From positions 1-52,841 of the forward strand of contig CADEGF010000051.1 of NCBI GenBank assembly GCA_902826815.1: a stretch of 52,841 nt of DNA, read 5' to 3'. The notes below the pieces were generated by a model. The model did not search any database and was not told where the DNA came from. It was given only the letters and a program-made list of their open reading frames with translations. Of the stretch, positions 1 to 8,227 are shown piece after piece. This DNA is from an uncultured Mycobacteriaceae bacterium (GTDB taxonomy: Bacteria; Actinomycetota; Actinomycetes; Mycobacteriales; Mycobacteriaceae). Every line of letters starts with the position of its first letter. The stretch's first letter is position 1. The position numbers were made by a program, and so were the translations under genes.

Positions 1-25
1 AGCCCGCCGCAAAAATCCACCGCCA

Positions 26-145
26 TCACGTCCGACGAAAAATCGAGGCTAGAGCGACGCGAGCAGCCACAGCCCAGGGCAGTTGCTCACGGATGTAGTC
101 GGGATCGCGCTGGTCGAGGTCGGCCACCGGGACCCGGGAGGTCAC
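26..145 (-). pseudogene. Possible N-terminal fragment of an acyltransferase-like gene
   Basis: A leftward reading frame from a GTG at 145 gives about 39 residues containing DLDQRDPDYIREQLPW before a TGA at 26-28. The DRDP(D/E)YI-x-LP pattern recalls the start of mycobacterial lysophospholipid acyltransferase-like proteins, which normally continue into a catalytic HX4D region. Here the frame stops first. Two A5 tracts at 12-16 and 39-43 are places where a frameshift could have occurred, so this may be a broken gene or a gene whose remainder lies left of the window. The match is from memory and weak; it may also be chance coding. Confidence 0.2.
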
Positions 146-280
146 TGATGCCTGGCCCAATCCAGAACATCGCCTGTCCCCGCCACAGCGGTCATGTTGA
201 CATTCCGAAAGAACCCGAAACCAGCGTTCCCACATAACCGTCGTAGACTGCTTCCCACGATCACGGGAGGGAAGCCCGCA

Positions 281-1180
281 ATGCTGCGTCCACGCCGTTT
301 CGACCAGGAGATCGACCCTGGGCCGGTTCAGATCCAGGCACGCAAGGTGCACTTCGATCTGTCAGACATTCCCTTGGAGTGGATTCCGGGTCATCCGGTC
401 GCATCATCGATGATCAACCTGTTCAACGTCGTGCTGCCCACGGCGGAGTACTGGTTCGTCGATGCCTTCAACGAGGCGCTGCCGATGGTGCGCGACGCCA
501 AGCTCGCCGATGACATCCGCGGTTTCAGCGGCCAGGAGGCCACCCATGCGGCGGCACACGAAAACGTCATCCGCGAGTTCCTCATCGGCAACGGTCTCGA
601 CGCGGAGCCGCTCCTAGAGACAATCGGGTACATGTTCGGCCATGTCTTGGCGCCGAAGCCATTCACCGACCCCCAGCGTCGGCTCAACAACCTGTGCGAG
701 CGGTTATGGCTCATCGCCGCGATCGAGCACTACACCGCCGTACTCGGCGATTTCGCGTTGAACTCCGCCTGGGACCAGTACGGGGCAAATCCCACGATGG
801 TCGACTTGTTCCGGTGGCATGGCAGCGAGGAAGTCGAGCATCGCAGCGTCGCCCACGACGTCGCGGTCTACTTCCATAACAGCTATGCCGACCGCATCAA
901 GGCGATGACGTTGGCCGCGACCGCGATCTTCTACTTCTTCCAGCGTGGCACGTGGTATCTGCTGAAGTCGGACCCGGCCACCGACATCGGGTGGTGGGAG
1001 ATGCAGCGTCTGCGCATGCAGGATTCCAAGCTCGGGCTGCTACCCGAATTCCGCACGCTGTTCGGCGCCAACACGCTGACCTACTTCCGGCGCAAGTACT
1101 CCCCGGAGGATATGGGCTCCACCGCGCAGGCCGTGGCCTACCTGGCGACCTCCCCGGCGGCTCGGGCCGCGCACCTTTGA
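281..1180 (+). CDS. PF10118-type putative di-metal enzyme (annotated family: metal-dependent hydrolase)
   Basis: The protein is 299 residues from the ATG at 281, which follows a GGGAGGGAAG ribosome-binding site; an upstream in-frame ATG at 194 lacks one. It resembles the PF10118 predicted metal-dependent hydrolase family. The sequence shows two EXXH motifs, EATH at 86-89 and EVEH at 184-187, with a helix-1 glutamate (E56 or E65) and E149 between them. This is the ligand order of ferritin-like di-iron proteins. Extra histidines lie at 93, 150, 180 and 192. No signal peptide is seen, but residues near 203-220 are hydrophobic. Its stop overlaps the start of a flavin/iron-sulphur reductase, so the two are probably co-translated. 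A redox (oxygenase) role is my inference from the ligands and the neighbour; the family name says hydrolase. Confidence 0.75.
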   Translation: MLRPRRFDQEIDPGPVQIQARKVHFDLSDIPLEWIPGHPVASSMINLFNVVLPTAEYWFVDAFNEALPMVRDAKLADDIRGFSGQEATHAAAHENVIREFLIGNGLDAEPLLETIGYMFGHVLAPKPFTDPQRRLNNLCERLWLIAAIEHYTAVLGDFALNSAWDQYGANPTMVDLFRWHGSEEVEHRSVAHDVAVYFHNSYADRIKAMTLAATAIFYFFQRGTWYLLKSDPATDIGWWEMQRLRMQDSKLGLLPEFRTLFGANTLTYFRRKYSPEDMGSTAQAVAYLATSPAARAAHL

Positions 1181-2283
1181 TGGGCCTGCGCGACCGCTAC
1201 CGGCAGTTGCCGCCCAACCCGCTCCGGCGGCAACGCCGCGATGTGCTCGTCGGCATGGCGGGTGCGGTGATCGCAGGTATGCAGGCGGTGTCCGGCGTCA
1301 CCAGACGAGTGCGGCTGCCCGGCGAGACGGATCGGACACGTCTGCTGCGCCTCGCCGAGAGGCAGGTGGTTGCACACGACGAGAACGTGGTTGCGCTGAG
1401 TTTCGTTGCGGCAGACGGCGCGCCGTTGCCCCGCTGGCATCCCGGTGCTCACATCGATGTGCATCTGCCGAGCGGTCTGCTCCGGCAGTACTCCCTGTGC
1501 GGCGATCCGTCGGCGCGGGATTCCTATCGCATTGCGGTTCGGTGCATACCCGATGGCGGCGGCGGGTCCGTCGAGATGCACGGTCTCGAAATCGGTGACA
1601 CCGTCAGCACGCACGGACCGCGAAACGCATTCCCGCTGACCGTGCCCGGCTACGGCTCCCCCACCCATCAGTTCCGCTTCGTCGCGGGCGGCATCGGCAT
1701 CACTCCGATCCTGCCGATGCTGGCTCTCGCCGAGCGTCTCGGCGTCGACTGGTCGATGGTGTACGCGGGCAGAAGCCGTGACAGCCTGCCCTTCACCGAC
1801 GAGGTCAGCCGCTTCGGCGGTCACATCGAGATCCGCACCGATGACGTCAGCGGCGTGCCGACCTCGACCGAACTGCTCGGCGACTGTCCCGACGGCACGA
1901 CCGTCTACGCGTGCGGCCCCGCGCCGATGTTGACGGCGATCAGGGCCGAGCTCGCGGGCCGCGACAACGTCGAACTGCATTTCGAGCGGTTCGCGGCGCC
2001 GCCCGTCGTGGACGGCAGGGAATTCTCGGTCACGATCGCATCGACGGGCCGGGAGGTCGCGGTCGGCAAGGACGAAACGCTGCTGACCGCATTGCGACGT
2101 TCGAACGTCGCCGCGTCGTACTCGTGTCAGCAGGGGTTCTGCGGTACCTGCCGGACGAGGGTGGTGGCGGGTTCGGTCGACCACCGCGACACCTTGCTGA
2201 CCGAGCCGGAACGAGCAGGCGGAATGATGTTGGTCTGCATCTCGCGGGCCGCCAATCGGGAGCGTCTCATACTCGATCTGTAA
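1180..2283 (+). CDS. Ferredoxin reductase with FAD/NAD and C-terminal 2Fe-2S domains (PDR/VanB-like)
   Basis: This is a 367-residue electron-transfer protein starting at the ATG that shares its A with the TGA of the preceding gene (TGATG). After an N-terminal stretch of about 45 residues come an oxidoreductase FAD-binding domain (RQYSLCGDP), an NAD-binding domain ([12 protein letters not shown], then YACGPAPML), and a plant-type ferredoxin domain with cysteines 316, 321, 324 and 353 (CQQGFCGTC and a later LVC). This order is that of phthalate dioxygenase reductase and VanB-type reductases that pass electrons from NAD(P)H to an oxygenase. The partner is most simply the putative di-metal protein encoded just upstream. 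It could also serve the Rieske oxygenase near 30 kb, which has no reductase of its own nearby. Cytoplasmic. Confidence 0.85.
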   Translation: MGLRDRYRQLPPNPLRRQRRDVLVGMAGAVIAGMQAVSGVTRRVRLPGETDRTRLLRLAERQVVAHDENVVALSFVAADGAPLPRWHPGAHIDVHLPSGLLRQYSLCGDPSARDSYRIAVRCIPDGGGGSVEMHGLEIGDTVSTHGPRNAFPLTVPGYGSPTHQFRFVAGGIGITPILPMLALAERLGVDWSMVYAGRSRDSLPFTDEVSRFGGHIEIRTDDVSGVPTSTELLGDCPDGTTVYACGPAPMLTAIRAELAGRDNVELHFERFAAPPVVDGREFSVTIASTGREVAVGKDETLLTALRRSNVAASYSCQQGFCGTCRTRVVAGSVDHRDTLLTEPERAGGMMLVCISRAANRERLILDL

Positions 2284-2303
2284 CCCGTCTGTACTATTCG
2301 GCC

Positions 2304-3767
2304 ATGCCGTTAGCCGCTGGTCAGACCTTCGCTGACTACACGATCGTGCGGCGTCTGGGCTCCGGGGGCATGGGCGATGTCTACTTGGCTGAACACCCGC
2401 GGCTGCCCCGCCGCGATGCCCTCAAGGTGCTGCGCAACGACGTCTGCGCCGACAACGAGTACCGACAGCGGTTCGATCGGGAAGCCGACCTGGCGGCCAC
2501 GCTGTGGCATCCGCACATCGTCGGTGTTCACGACCGCGGCGACGTCGACGGCCAGATCTGGATCTCGATGGACTTCGTCGACGGCACGGACGCGGCCGAG
2601 GTATTGCGCGACCGTTACCCGAAGGGCATGCCCAAGGACGAGGTTCTCAACATCATCACCGGCGTCGCCGAGGCGCTCGACTATGCGCATCAGCGCGGCC
2701 TGCTGCATCGGGACGTGAAACCTGCGAACATCATGCTCACCGATCCCGCGGAAGGTGAACAGCGAGTCCTATTGGGCGACTTCGGTATTGCCCGTCGGGT
2801 CGACGAGTCCAACAACCTCACCGCGACGAATATGACGGTGGGCACGGTCTTCTATGCCGCGCCGGAGCAGTTGATGGGCGAGGATCTCGACGGCCGCGCG
2901 GACCAGTACGCCCTCGCGGCGACCGCGTTCCATCTGCTCAGCGGCTCGCCGCCGTTTCAGCACTCCAATCCGACGGTGGTCATCAGCCAGCACCTCACCG
3001 CGTCACCACCCGCGCTCGGCGACAAGCGTCCCGAGTTGTCGGCGCTCGATCCTGTGCTCAGCAAGGCCCTGTCGAAGGATCCCAAGGACAGGTACCTCAG
3101 CTGCCTGGACTTCGCTAGGGCGCTGGCCCATCGGCTCGGGCTCGAGCCCGAAGGCGACAGCGACCGCACCGAAGCGTCGGTGCCGATCGTCACCAGGCCG
3201 CGGAACGGGGGCAGGCACGAGGCCCAACACGCGCAGCAGCCTGCGAAGCGCAAGTTCATGCGGCCGGCGTACATCGTTCCCGCGATCCTCGCGCTACTGC
3301 TGCTCATCGCGATCGCCCTTGTGCTGATTCAGTTCCGCGAGATCGAGAAGCTGCTCAACGACGACTACACCCCTCCGGCCACCCCGCCCGCCACATCGAC
3401 GCGGGCCGAGTCACCACCGCCGCCTGCGCCGCCGCCCACCGAGTCCACCGCGACGGTCACCGCATCGGCGACGGCGGCACCGTCGGCCCCGGTTGTTGGC
3501 GCCGACTGCTCGCCGGTCGGCAACAGCGCGACCACCGCCAACGGCAACACGGTGTACTGCTCCACGCTGGAGGGCACGGGTGCCTCCATCTGGTCGGTCA
3601 ACCAGGGCGAGGTGCCGGCCCCGACCATCACGGTGACGACGCAGGCCACCGACGAACCGGTGCCCCTCGAGGAGGAAGCACCGGTACGCGTCTGCATGCA
3701 GGAGACGGGTCAGACGCGACGTGAATGCCGCGAAGCGATCCGCGCCAGCAACGACGCAGGCAACTGA
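2304..3767 (+). CDS. pknF: Transmembrane serine/threonine protein kinase, PknF-like
   Basis: The product is a 487-residue Hanks-type kinase. The glycine loop GSGGMG is at 19-24, catalytic lysine at 41, alpha-C glutamate near 60, HRDVKPAN with catalytic D137, and DFG with D159. The activation segment [15 protein letters not shown] follows. One membrane segment spans about 322-345, then a Pro/Thr/Ser-rich linker and a small extracytoplasmic domain with several cysteines. Kinase, membrane and outer domains, including the ending [15 protein letters not shown], match what I recall of M. tuberculosis PknF (476 residues). PknF is known to act on a FHA-domain ABC transporter and cell shape; that transporter gene is not next to it here. 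The start ATG lies 20 bases after the preceding stop. Assignment to PknF rather than a close paralogue is likely but not proven. Confidence 0.88.
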   Translation: MPLAAGQTFADYTIVRRLGSGGMGDVYLAEHPRLPRRDALKVLRNDVCADNEYRQRFDREADLAATLWHPHIVGVHDRGDVDGQIWISMDFVDGTDAAEVLRDRYPKGMPKDEVLNIITGVAEALDYAHQRGLLHRDVKPANIMLTDPAEGEQRVLLGDFGIARRVDESNNLTATNMTVGTVFYAAPEQLMGEDLDGRADQYALAATAFHLLSGSPPFQHSNPTVVISQHLTASPPALGDKRPELSALDPVLSKALSKDPKDRYLSCLDFARALAHRLGLEPEGDSDRTEASVPIVTRPRNGGRHEAQHAQQPAKRKFMRPAYIVPAILALLLLIAIALVLIQFREIEKLLNDDYTPPATPPATSTRAESPPPPAPPPTESTATVTASATAAPSAPVVGADCSPVGNSATTANGNTVYCSTLEGTGASIWSVNQGEVPAPTITVTTQATDEPVPLEEEAPVRVCMQETGQTRRECREAIRASNDAGN

Positions 3768-3774
3768 GCACCGG

Positions 3775-4335
3775 ATGACGCTGGCCGTAGCGGACCGGTT
3801 GGCGCTGGCCGACCTCGTTCACCTGTACGCCGCAGCGGTCGATGACCGACGCTTCGGCGATGTCGTCGAATTGTTCACCGAGACAGCAGAACTGCGATTA
3901 CCTGATCCACCCCGACTTCTCGATCCGGTCCTGCAGCATCGCGGCCGCGACGGGGTCATGACGGCGATGGCGGCGTTGTCGGGCCTCGCAAGGACGGAAC
4001 ATGCGATCGTCGGCGAGGTCTACGCTCCCGGTGCCGATGCCGACTATGCGCTGGGTCGAATCACCTGCGTCGCACACCATTTCAGCGTCTCTGGCGAGGG
4101 GGCATCCGATTTGATCTGGCGCCTGCGCTACGACGACGAATACCTGCGCACGCGATCCGGCTGGCGTATCCACGGCCGGGCGCTGACGGTCAATGCTATT
4201 GAGACGCGGCCGATTCGCCGCCTCCGACCGCATCCAGCAGCCGATCAAGAAGCGGGCGCTGACCCTTCAGCAGCTTCGACCGCGCCTCAGACACACAGAA
4301 CCACCCGACCCGGTCGATCTCGGGGTACTCCCTGA
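3775..4335 (+). CDS. NTF2/SnoaL-like protein with an antisense C-terminal tail
   Basis: The ATG at 3775 begins seven bases after the kinase stop. Residues 1 to about 145 look like an NTF2-like (SnoaL_4 type) cone fold, with the pattern LADLVHLYAAAVDDRRF, VVELF and WRIHGRAL. Such proteins are usually 130-150 residues and act as small-molecule isomerases, hydrolases or dehydratases, often without known substrate. Here the frame continues another 40 Arg/Pro/Ala-rich residues to 4335, fully antisense to the convergent NUDIX gene. The tail has no domain character, so the usual stop near 4200 may have been lost. Function of the core domain is unknown; cotranscription with the kinase is plausible. 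Confidence 0.65.
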   Translation: MTLAVADRLALADLVHLYAAAVDDRRFGDVVELFTETAELRLPDPPRLLDPVLQHRGRDGVMTAMAALSGLARTEHAIVGEVYAPGADADYALGRITCVAHHFSVSGEGASDLIWRLRYDDEYLRTRSGWRIHGRALTVNAIETRPIRRLRPHPAADQEAGADPSAASTAPQTHRTTRPGRSRGTP

Positions 4336-4681
4336 CATTGCCCGACCCCTTCGGCCACTCCAGCTCGAAGGTGTTGCTGACGGTGCCGTCAAGGTCCAGG
4401 TCGCCGCCTACCGCGAATGCGGTGATGATCTTGCCGCTCGGCTGTTTCAGCGGACCAAGATCGATCCGCGGGCCGTCGGGCAGTTGTTTGCCCAATTCCT
4501 CGCGGAACTCACGCTGCGCGGCCGCCCATGGGTCCTCGCCCTCGACATATTCGCCCTTCGGGATCGACCACGCCCCTTCGTCCTTCTTCGCCCAGAACGG
4601 GCCGCCGGGATGTCCGATCAGCACGTCGACGGAGCCGTCAGTAACCCGGTAGAGCAGGACGCCAGCGCTGCGCTTCGGCAT
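4196..4681 (-). CDS. NUDIX hydrolase
   Basis: A 161-residue protein from the ATG at 4681. The NUDIX box is complete: G43-x5-E49-x7-R57-E58-x2-E61-E62-L-G, so the metal-binding glutamates are present. Upstream residues PFWAKKDEGAWSIPKGE match bacterial NUDIX proteins of the AP4A/NTP pyrophosphohydrolase kind (homologues are annotated as NUDIX domain-containing protein). The family hydrolyses nucleoside diphosphates linked to another group; the substrate cannot be told from sequence. It is divergent from the GH16 gene, with 49 bases between the starts, and its last 140 bases are overlapped by the NTF2-like gene on the other strand. Confidence 0.85.
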   Translation of the reverse strand: MPKRSAGVLLYRVTDGSVDVLIGHPGGPFWAKKDEGAWSIPKGEYVEGEDPWAAAQREFREELGKQLPDGPRIDLGPLKQPSGKIITAFAVGGDLDLDGTVSNTFELEWPKGSGNVREYPEIDRVGWFCVSEARSKLLKGQRPLLDRLLDAVGGGESAASQ

Positions 4682-4730
4682 TATGGAGAGCCTAGTTAAA
4701 TTCACAGAAACGCGACGCTAAGGTGCTCCT

Positions 4731-5555
4731 GTGCCCGAGTTGAATCGCCGCAATCTGATGCTGATGACCGGTGCTGCCGCTCTGGCCGCCGCACTTCCGG
4801 TCCCGCGAGCTGCCGCCGAGCCGGACCCGCCGGGTAGCGATGCCGCGGCCCCGACGGAGTTCCTCTTCGTCGACGACTTCGACGGCCCGGCAGGCGCATC
4901 ACCCGATCGGTCGAAGTGGACGGTCGTCAGCTGGAACGAGCCCGTCACCCCGCCGGTTCTCGGCCTCTATCGTGACGATCCGCGCAACGTGTCCCTCGAC
5001 GGCAACGGCAACCTCGCCATCCACGCCACCAAAGAGGGCGACACATACTTCACCGGCCGGGTCGAGAGCAAGATCAAGATCGGCATCAATCGCACATGGG
5101 AGGCCCGGATTCAGCTCCCCATGGCGCCCGGCCTCTGGCCGGCGTACTGGCTGGTGAACATCGAGGACACGCCGGACGGGCGGGGCCCCCTTCCGGACGG
5201 CGAAGTCGACATCGTCGAGTGGTACGGCAACGGCGAGTGGGCCCCCGGCACCTCTGTGCACGCGCGCTCCGACGGCAAGACGTGGAATGCCCACCGGTGG
5301 CCGGTCGACGGCGCGTGGCACACCTACCGGTGCCGGTGGGACGATCAGGGCTTCGATTTCTGGATGGACGACTTCGCCGGTCCGCCGTACTTCCATGTCC
5401 CCGCTGGGCCCATCGACGGCGCATGGCCGTTCAACGACCCCGGCTATCTGCTGTACACCATGCTCAACCTGGCGGTCGGCGGCCCAGGTGGCGGCGATCC
5501 GAACTTCGGGGCGGTTTCGCCGCCGTTGCTCGTCGACTACATCAGGGTCTGGTAG
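4731..5555 (+). CDS. Secreted glycoside hydrolase family 16 (beta-1,3-glucanase-like)
   Basis: The 274-residue product starts at GTG 4731. An N-terminal NRRNLMLMTG followed by an alanine-rich hydrophobic stretch to AAAE (about residue 30) looks like a twin-arginine signal peptide. The mature part is a GH16 jelly roll with the retaining catalytic motif ExDxxE at 158-163 (EVDIVE), preceded by LWPAYWL and followed by WNAHRW and the terminal VDYIRVW. From memory it resembles the M. tuberculosis Rv0315 product, an exported protein annotated as a beta-1,3-glucanase. Activity on beta-glucan is expected from the family; the natural substrate in mycobacteria is uncertain. A secreted partner gene follows after four bases. 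Confidence 0.88.
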   Translation: MPELNRRNLMLMTGAAALAAALPVPRAAAEPDPPGSDAAAPTEFLFVDDFDGPAGASPDRSKWTVVSWNEPVTPPVLGLYRDDPRNVSLDGNGNLAIHATKEGDTYFTGRVESKIKIGINRTWEARIQLPMAPGLWPAYWLVNIEDTPDGRGPLPDGEVDIVEWYGNGEWAPGTSVHARSDGKTWNAHRWPVDGAWHTYRCRWDDQGFDFWMDDFAGPPYFHVPAGPIDGAWPFNDPGYLLYTMLNLAVGGPGGGDPNFGAVSPPLLVDYIRVW

Positions 5556-5559
5556 CCCG

Positions 5560-5934
5560 ATGAAGGGCGCGGGCATCGGGCTGGCGACAGGCATTCTGCT
5601 GGCGGGGCTCCCGACGGCGGCCCCTGCCAATGCCGATCCGGTGACCTACGGCTCCAACGGTGTTTTCGGCGTCGGGGCGCAACCACCGCAGGGTTGGGCC
5701 ACTGCCAGCATTCCGCCGGGAAGATACCGGGTCGACCAGTCCCCCAGTATGTACCCGTACCAGAGCCCACCCGGATTCTGGTTGCGGTGCAACAACTTCC
5801 CGTGTGCGGGCAACTTCGGGGACAACATCATCGCCAGCGGGGAGGCGATCCGCGACCAGCCGACGTTCGTGGACATCCTGCCCACCGATGTCGCCGTATC
5901 ACTGAACAACGTCACGCTCACGGTTGCGGGATAA
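5560..5934 (+). CDS. Small exported protein, unknown function
   Basis: A 124-residue protein from the ATG at 5560, four bases after the GH16 stop, so probably in one operon with it. Residues 1-26 form a Sec signal peptide ending APANA. The mature part contains GRYRVDQSP, two cysteines in CNNFPC and a C-terminal beta-rich stretch. Proteins of this layout are common in mycobacteria and have no assigned role. I do not recognise a catalytic motif. It may be a cell-wall or secreted partner of the glucanase, but only position suggests that. Confidence 0.75.
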   Translation: MKGAGIGLATGILLAGLPTAAPANADPVTYGSNGVFGVGAQPPQGWATASIPPGRYRVDQSPSMYPYQSPPGFWLRCNNFPCAGNFGDNIIASGEAIRDQPTFVDILPTDVAVSLNNVTLTVAG

Positions 5935-5963
5935 CCTGAGCGACAATATTTTTCAGCCGCCGG

Positions 5964-7274
5964 TCAGTCGGCCTTAGGCAGCGGGATCCCCTCGCTGGTG
6001 GAGAACCGGGCGTCATCCTGGGTGGACAGTCCGACCGACACGACGGAGCGGTCGAAGAACACGTCGGTCAGATACGCAAGCCCGACCGCCCAGCGATTGA
6101 CCGCGCGCGGCATGGCGTACAGGTGATACATCCGCGCGACGAACTTCGCGGCGTAACCGGACAGGTGGATGTTCAGCGGGTTGGCGACCGCATAATGCGG
6201 CCCGAGGTCAACGACAAGGCCCATGTTGCGGTGCTTGTAGTCCTTCGGCTTGCCGTAACCAAGACTGGCCGCGACGTTGTGCCCCAACACTTTTCCCTGT
6301 CGAATGGCATGCTGCGCGGTGGGTGGCGTGATCTCGCCGGGTTGCGTCAGGTCCGGAACCGCGGCGGCGTCGCCGGCCGCGAACACATCGGGATGGCCTG
6401 GCACCGCCAGGTCGGCCCGTACTTTCAGCCTGCCACGCTCGGTCGGCAACCCCAGCTTCTCGATGAGTGGGGCGCCGGTGACTCCTGTCACCCAGGCGAC
6501 GGTGTGCGTGCTGATTCGTGAGTCATCGCTCAGCACTACGTGATCGGCGTGAACTTCCTTCAGCGTCACACCGAGCCGAACGTCGATGCCGCGCTCGTGG
6601 AGCACCCGCTGGACGCTTCTGCCCAGCTTCTCGCCCACCTCGGGCATCACCTGCTCGGCCAGATCAAGCAGGACGAGGTTCACGTCTGCAGGATCGAAGC
6701 CCATCTGCTCGGCCGCGGTATCGGCAAGCGCCTTCAGCTGCACGACCAGCTCGGTGCCCGAGTACGAGGCGCCTACGACGACGACGGTGCGCCGCGCCTC
6801 GATACGCGCCTTGTCGTCGTCGATGTTGGCCAACTCGAGTTGCTCGAGGAAATGGTCTCGCAGGTAGACGGCCTCTGCCGTCGATTTGAGGCCCCGCGCG
6901 TACTCCGCGAGGCCTGGAATATCGAACAGCCGGGTGACCGACCCGGGCGTCAGCACCAGCCTGTCCCACGACAGGCTGCGCGAACGCCCCTCGGGTTCGG
7001 TGTAGCCGACGGTATGGCCGCCGAAGTCGACGGTGTCCACCCGGCCGCGTACCACGCGCACAGCGTGCAGGGAGTTCGCCAGCGGGACGGTGACAAAGCG
7101 GGCGTCGACCAGACCACCCGCCACATCGGGCAACAGCGGCGTGTACAGCATATAGTCGACAGGCGAGATGATCGAGATGTCGACGGCTGCGTTGCGCTTG
7201 CGCAGTACCCGGGAAAGCCGGCGAGCGCACTCGAAGCCGGTGAATCCGCTACCGACGATCACGACCGAAGTCAT
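5964..7274 (-). CDS. Type II NADH dehydrogenase-like FAD oxidoreductase
   Basis: A flavoprotein of about 436 residues, read from the ATG at 7274 (an in-frame GTG lies at 7283). It has an N-terminal FAD Rossmann motif VVIVGSGFTG, a second dinucleotide-binding motif VVVVGASYSG near the middle, a third region VFAAGDAAA that contacts FAD, and a C-terminal stretch with an amphipathic or membrane-associating character (WAVGLAYLTDVFF). This is the pattern of NDH-2 enzymes that oxidise NADH and pass electrons to menaquinone at the inner face of the membrane. It is more divergent than the main mycobacterial Ndh and resembles the NdhA/Rv1812c-like side branch. It lies downstream of the mycothiol-type isomerase gene and probably shares its transcript. 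Confidence 0.85.
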   Translation of the reverse strand: MTSVVIVGSGFTGFECARRLSRVLRKRNAAVDISIISPVDYMLYTPLLPDVAGGLVDARFVTVPLANSLHAVRVVRGRVDTVDFGGHTVGYTEPEGRSRSLSWDRLVLTPGSVTRLFDIPGLAEYARGLKSTAEAVYLRDHFLEQLELANIDDDKARIEARRTVVVVGASYSGTELVVQLKALADTAAEQMGFDPADVNLVLLDLAEQVMPEVGEKLGRSVQRVLHERGIDVRLGVTLKEVHADHVVLSDDSRISTHTVAWVTGVTGAPLIEKLGLPTERGRLKVRADLAVPGHPDVFAAGDAAAVPDLTQPGEITPPTAQHAIRQGKVLGHNVAASLGYGKPKDYKHRNMGLVVDLGPHYAVANPLNIHLSGYAAKFVARMYHLYAMPRAVNRWAVGLAYLTDVFFDRSVVSVGLSTQDDARFSTSEGIPLPKAD

Positions 7275-7299
7275 CTCCCCCACTGTACGGGGTGTTCGG

Positions 7300-8154
7300 C
7301 TACGGACTGTCCAGGAGTGTGGCGAACTTCATTGCCATCCATGGCTTTCTGCCACCCGCACGCAACTTGCCCCGAATGATTGGCGACCACTGCGAGATAC
7401 GTCCGTAACCGAGCAACAGAAACTCGACGGGGTCCGCAGTGATGACGCAGTCCGACTTCTCGACCGCATCCGTGACGACGGCGCTTCCGCGGTCGACCGC
7501 CAACCGATAGGGTTTCGCGCCCCGAATACGTAGTTCGAAGCTGACCCGTGCGCCGGCGGCCGACGGCCGCAGATACTGCGGCGCCACCGTCAGAACGCCC
7601 GGAGTGATCAACAGCGCGTCGTGAGGGTCAACAGTCCACTCGATCCTTGCCGCCCGCGCAATATCCAAGCCGTGAACCACCTGCTCCCCCAGCAGCAGGG
7701 TGGTCATGGTCGGCGGTGTGACGGCCAGGCCGTTGGGCGCCGAGATCGCGGCACACTCGTCTGCCACCGCCACTGCCGCCAGATATGAAACGGCGGAGTC
7801 CTCCAGGAGATCGCCGAGTCGGCCGAGGTCGCGCTCGGGCACCTCCTCGAGATGGCGGGCATTGACCGCAGCGCTGAGTAGCGACGGCGACTCCTGCGGC
7901 GGATTCGCGTGTGTCATGTAGCCGTTGGTGTGCCTGGTCAGCGCCTGGGCGTAGTCGCGCAGGTCGCCGACCATATGGGCTGCTGTCTCTGCCGCGTTCC
8001 ATGCGAGTCCGGGCACCGGCGCGTTCGCATTGCCGACGCGACGCAGAAGTTCGGCGGTTCTACCGGCGGCTGCGCGCAGGGCGTTTCGTGTCTGCTCGTG
8101 TGCCCGGCGGGTGTCGTCCGCGGGTCCGTTGTTTTGGACGGAGACTGAAGTCAT
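7300..8154 (-). CDS. Maleylpyruvate isomerase family, mycothiol-dependent (DinB fold plus SCP2-like domain)
   Basis: The product is 284 residues from the ATG at 8154. The first half looks like the DinB/MDMPI fold with WNAAETAAHMVGDLRDYA and a later HGLDIARA that carries another metal-ligand-type histidine. The second half resembles the sterol-carrier-like C-terminal domain seen in this family, ending CVITADPVEFLLLGYGR. Family members use mycothiol as cofactor in isomerase or S-transfer reactions, often in aromatic catabolism or detoxification. No clear Shine-Dalgarno precedes the start, and the AT-rich promoter lies close upstream, so the message could be leaderless. It is divergent from a TetR gene that probably controls it, and upstream of an NDH-2-like gene by 25 bases. 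Confidence 0.8.
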   Translation of the reverse strand: MTSVSVQNNGPADDTRRAHEQTRNALRAAAGRTAELLRRVGNANAPVPGLAWNAAETAAHMVGDLRDYAQALTRHTNGYMTHANPPQESPSLLSAAVNARHLEEVPERDLGRLGDLLEDSAVSYLAAVAVADECAAISAPNGLAVTPPTMTTLLLGEQVVHGLDIARAARIEWTVDPHDALLITPGVLTVAPQYLRPSAAGARVSFELRIRGAKPYRLAVDRGSAVVTDAVEKSDCVITADPVEFLLLGYGRISQWSPIIRGKLRAGGRKPWMAMKFATLLDSP

Positions 8155-8168
8155 AGGGCTACTATTTC

Positions 8169-8190
8169 ACATATTGTTACTATGTCAATA
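8169..8190. promoter_or_regulatory. Candidate TetR operator in a divergent promoter
   Basis: The 73-base gap between the isomerase and TetR starts contains an AT-rich island unusual for this DNA. It carries overlapping inverted repeats: ACATA (8169-8173) with TATGT (8181-8185), and TATTG (8172-8176) with CAATA (8186-8190). TetR regulators commonly bind such sites between divergent genes and repress both. The site is an inference from symmetry and position. Confidence 0.45.
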
Positions 8191-8227
8191 GGGTGGGCTG
8201 GTCCTGCCCGTCTTGGATGAGAGAGCC

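Noticed and set aside
1911-2303. Upstream extension of the kinase gene into the reductase
   Set aside because: The kinase homologues start at the MPLA sequence at 2304, and the extension is an out-of-frame reading of the ferredoxin domain.
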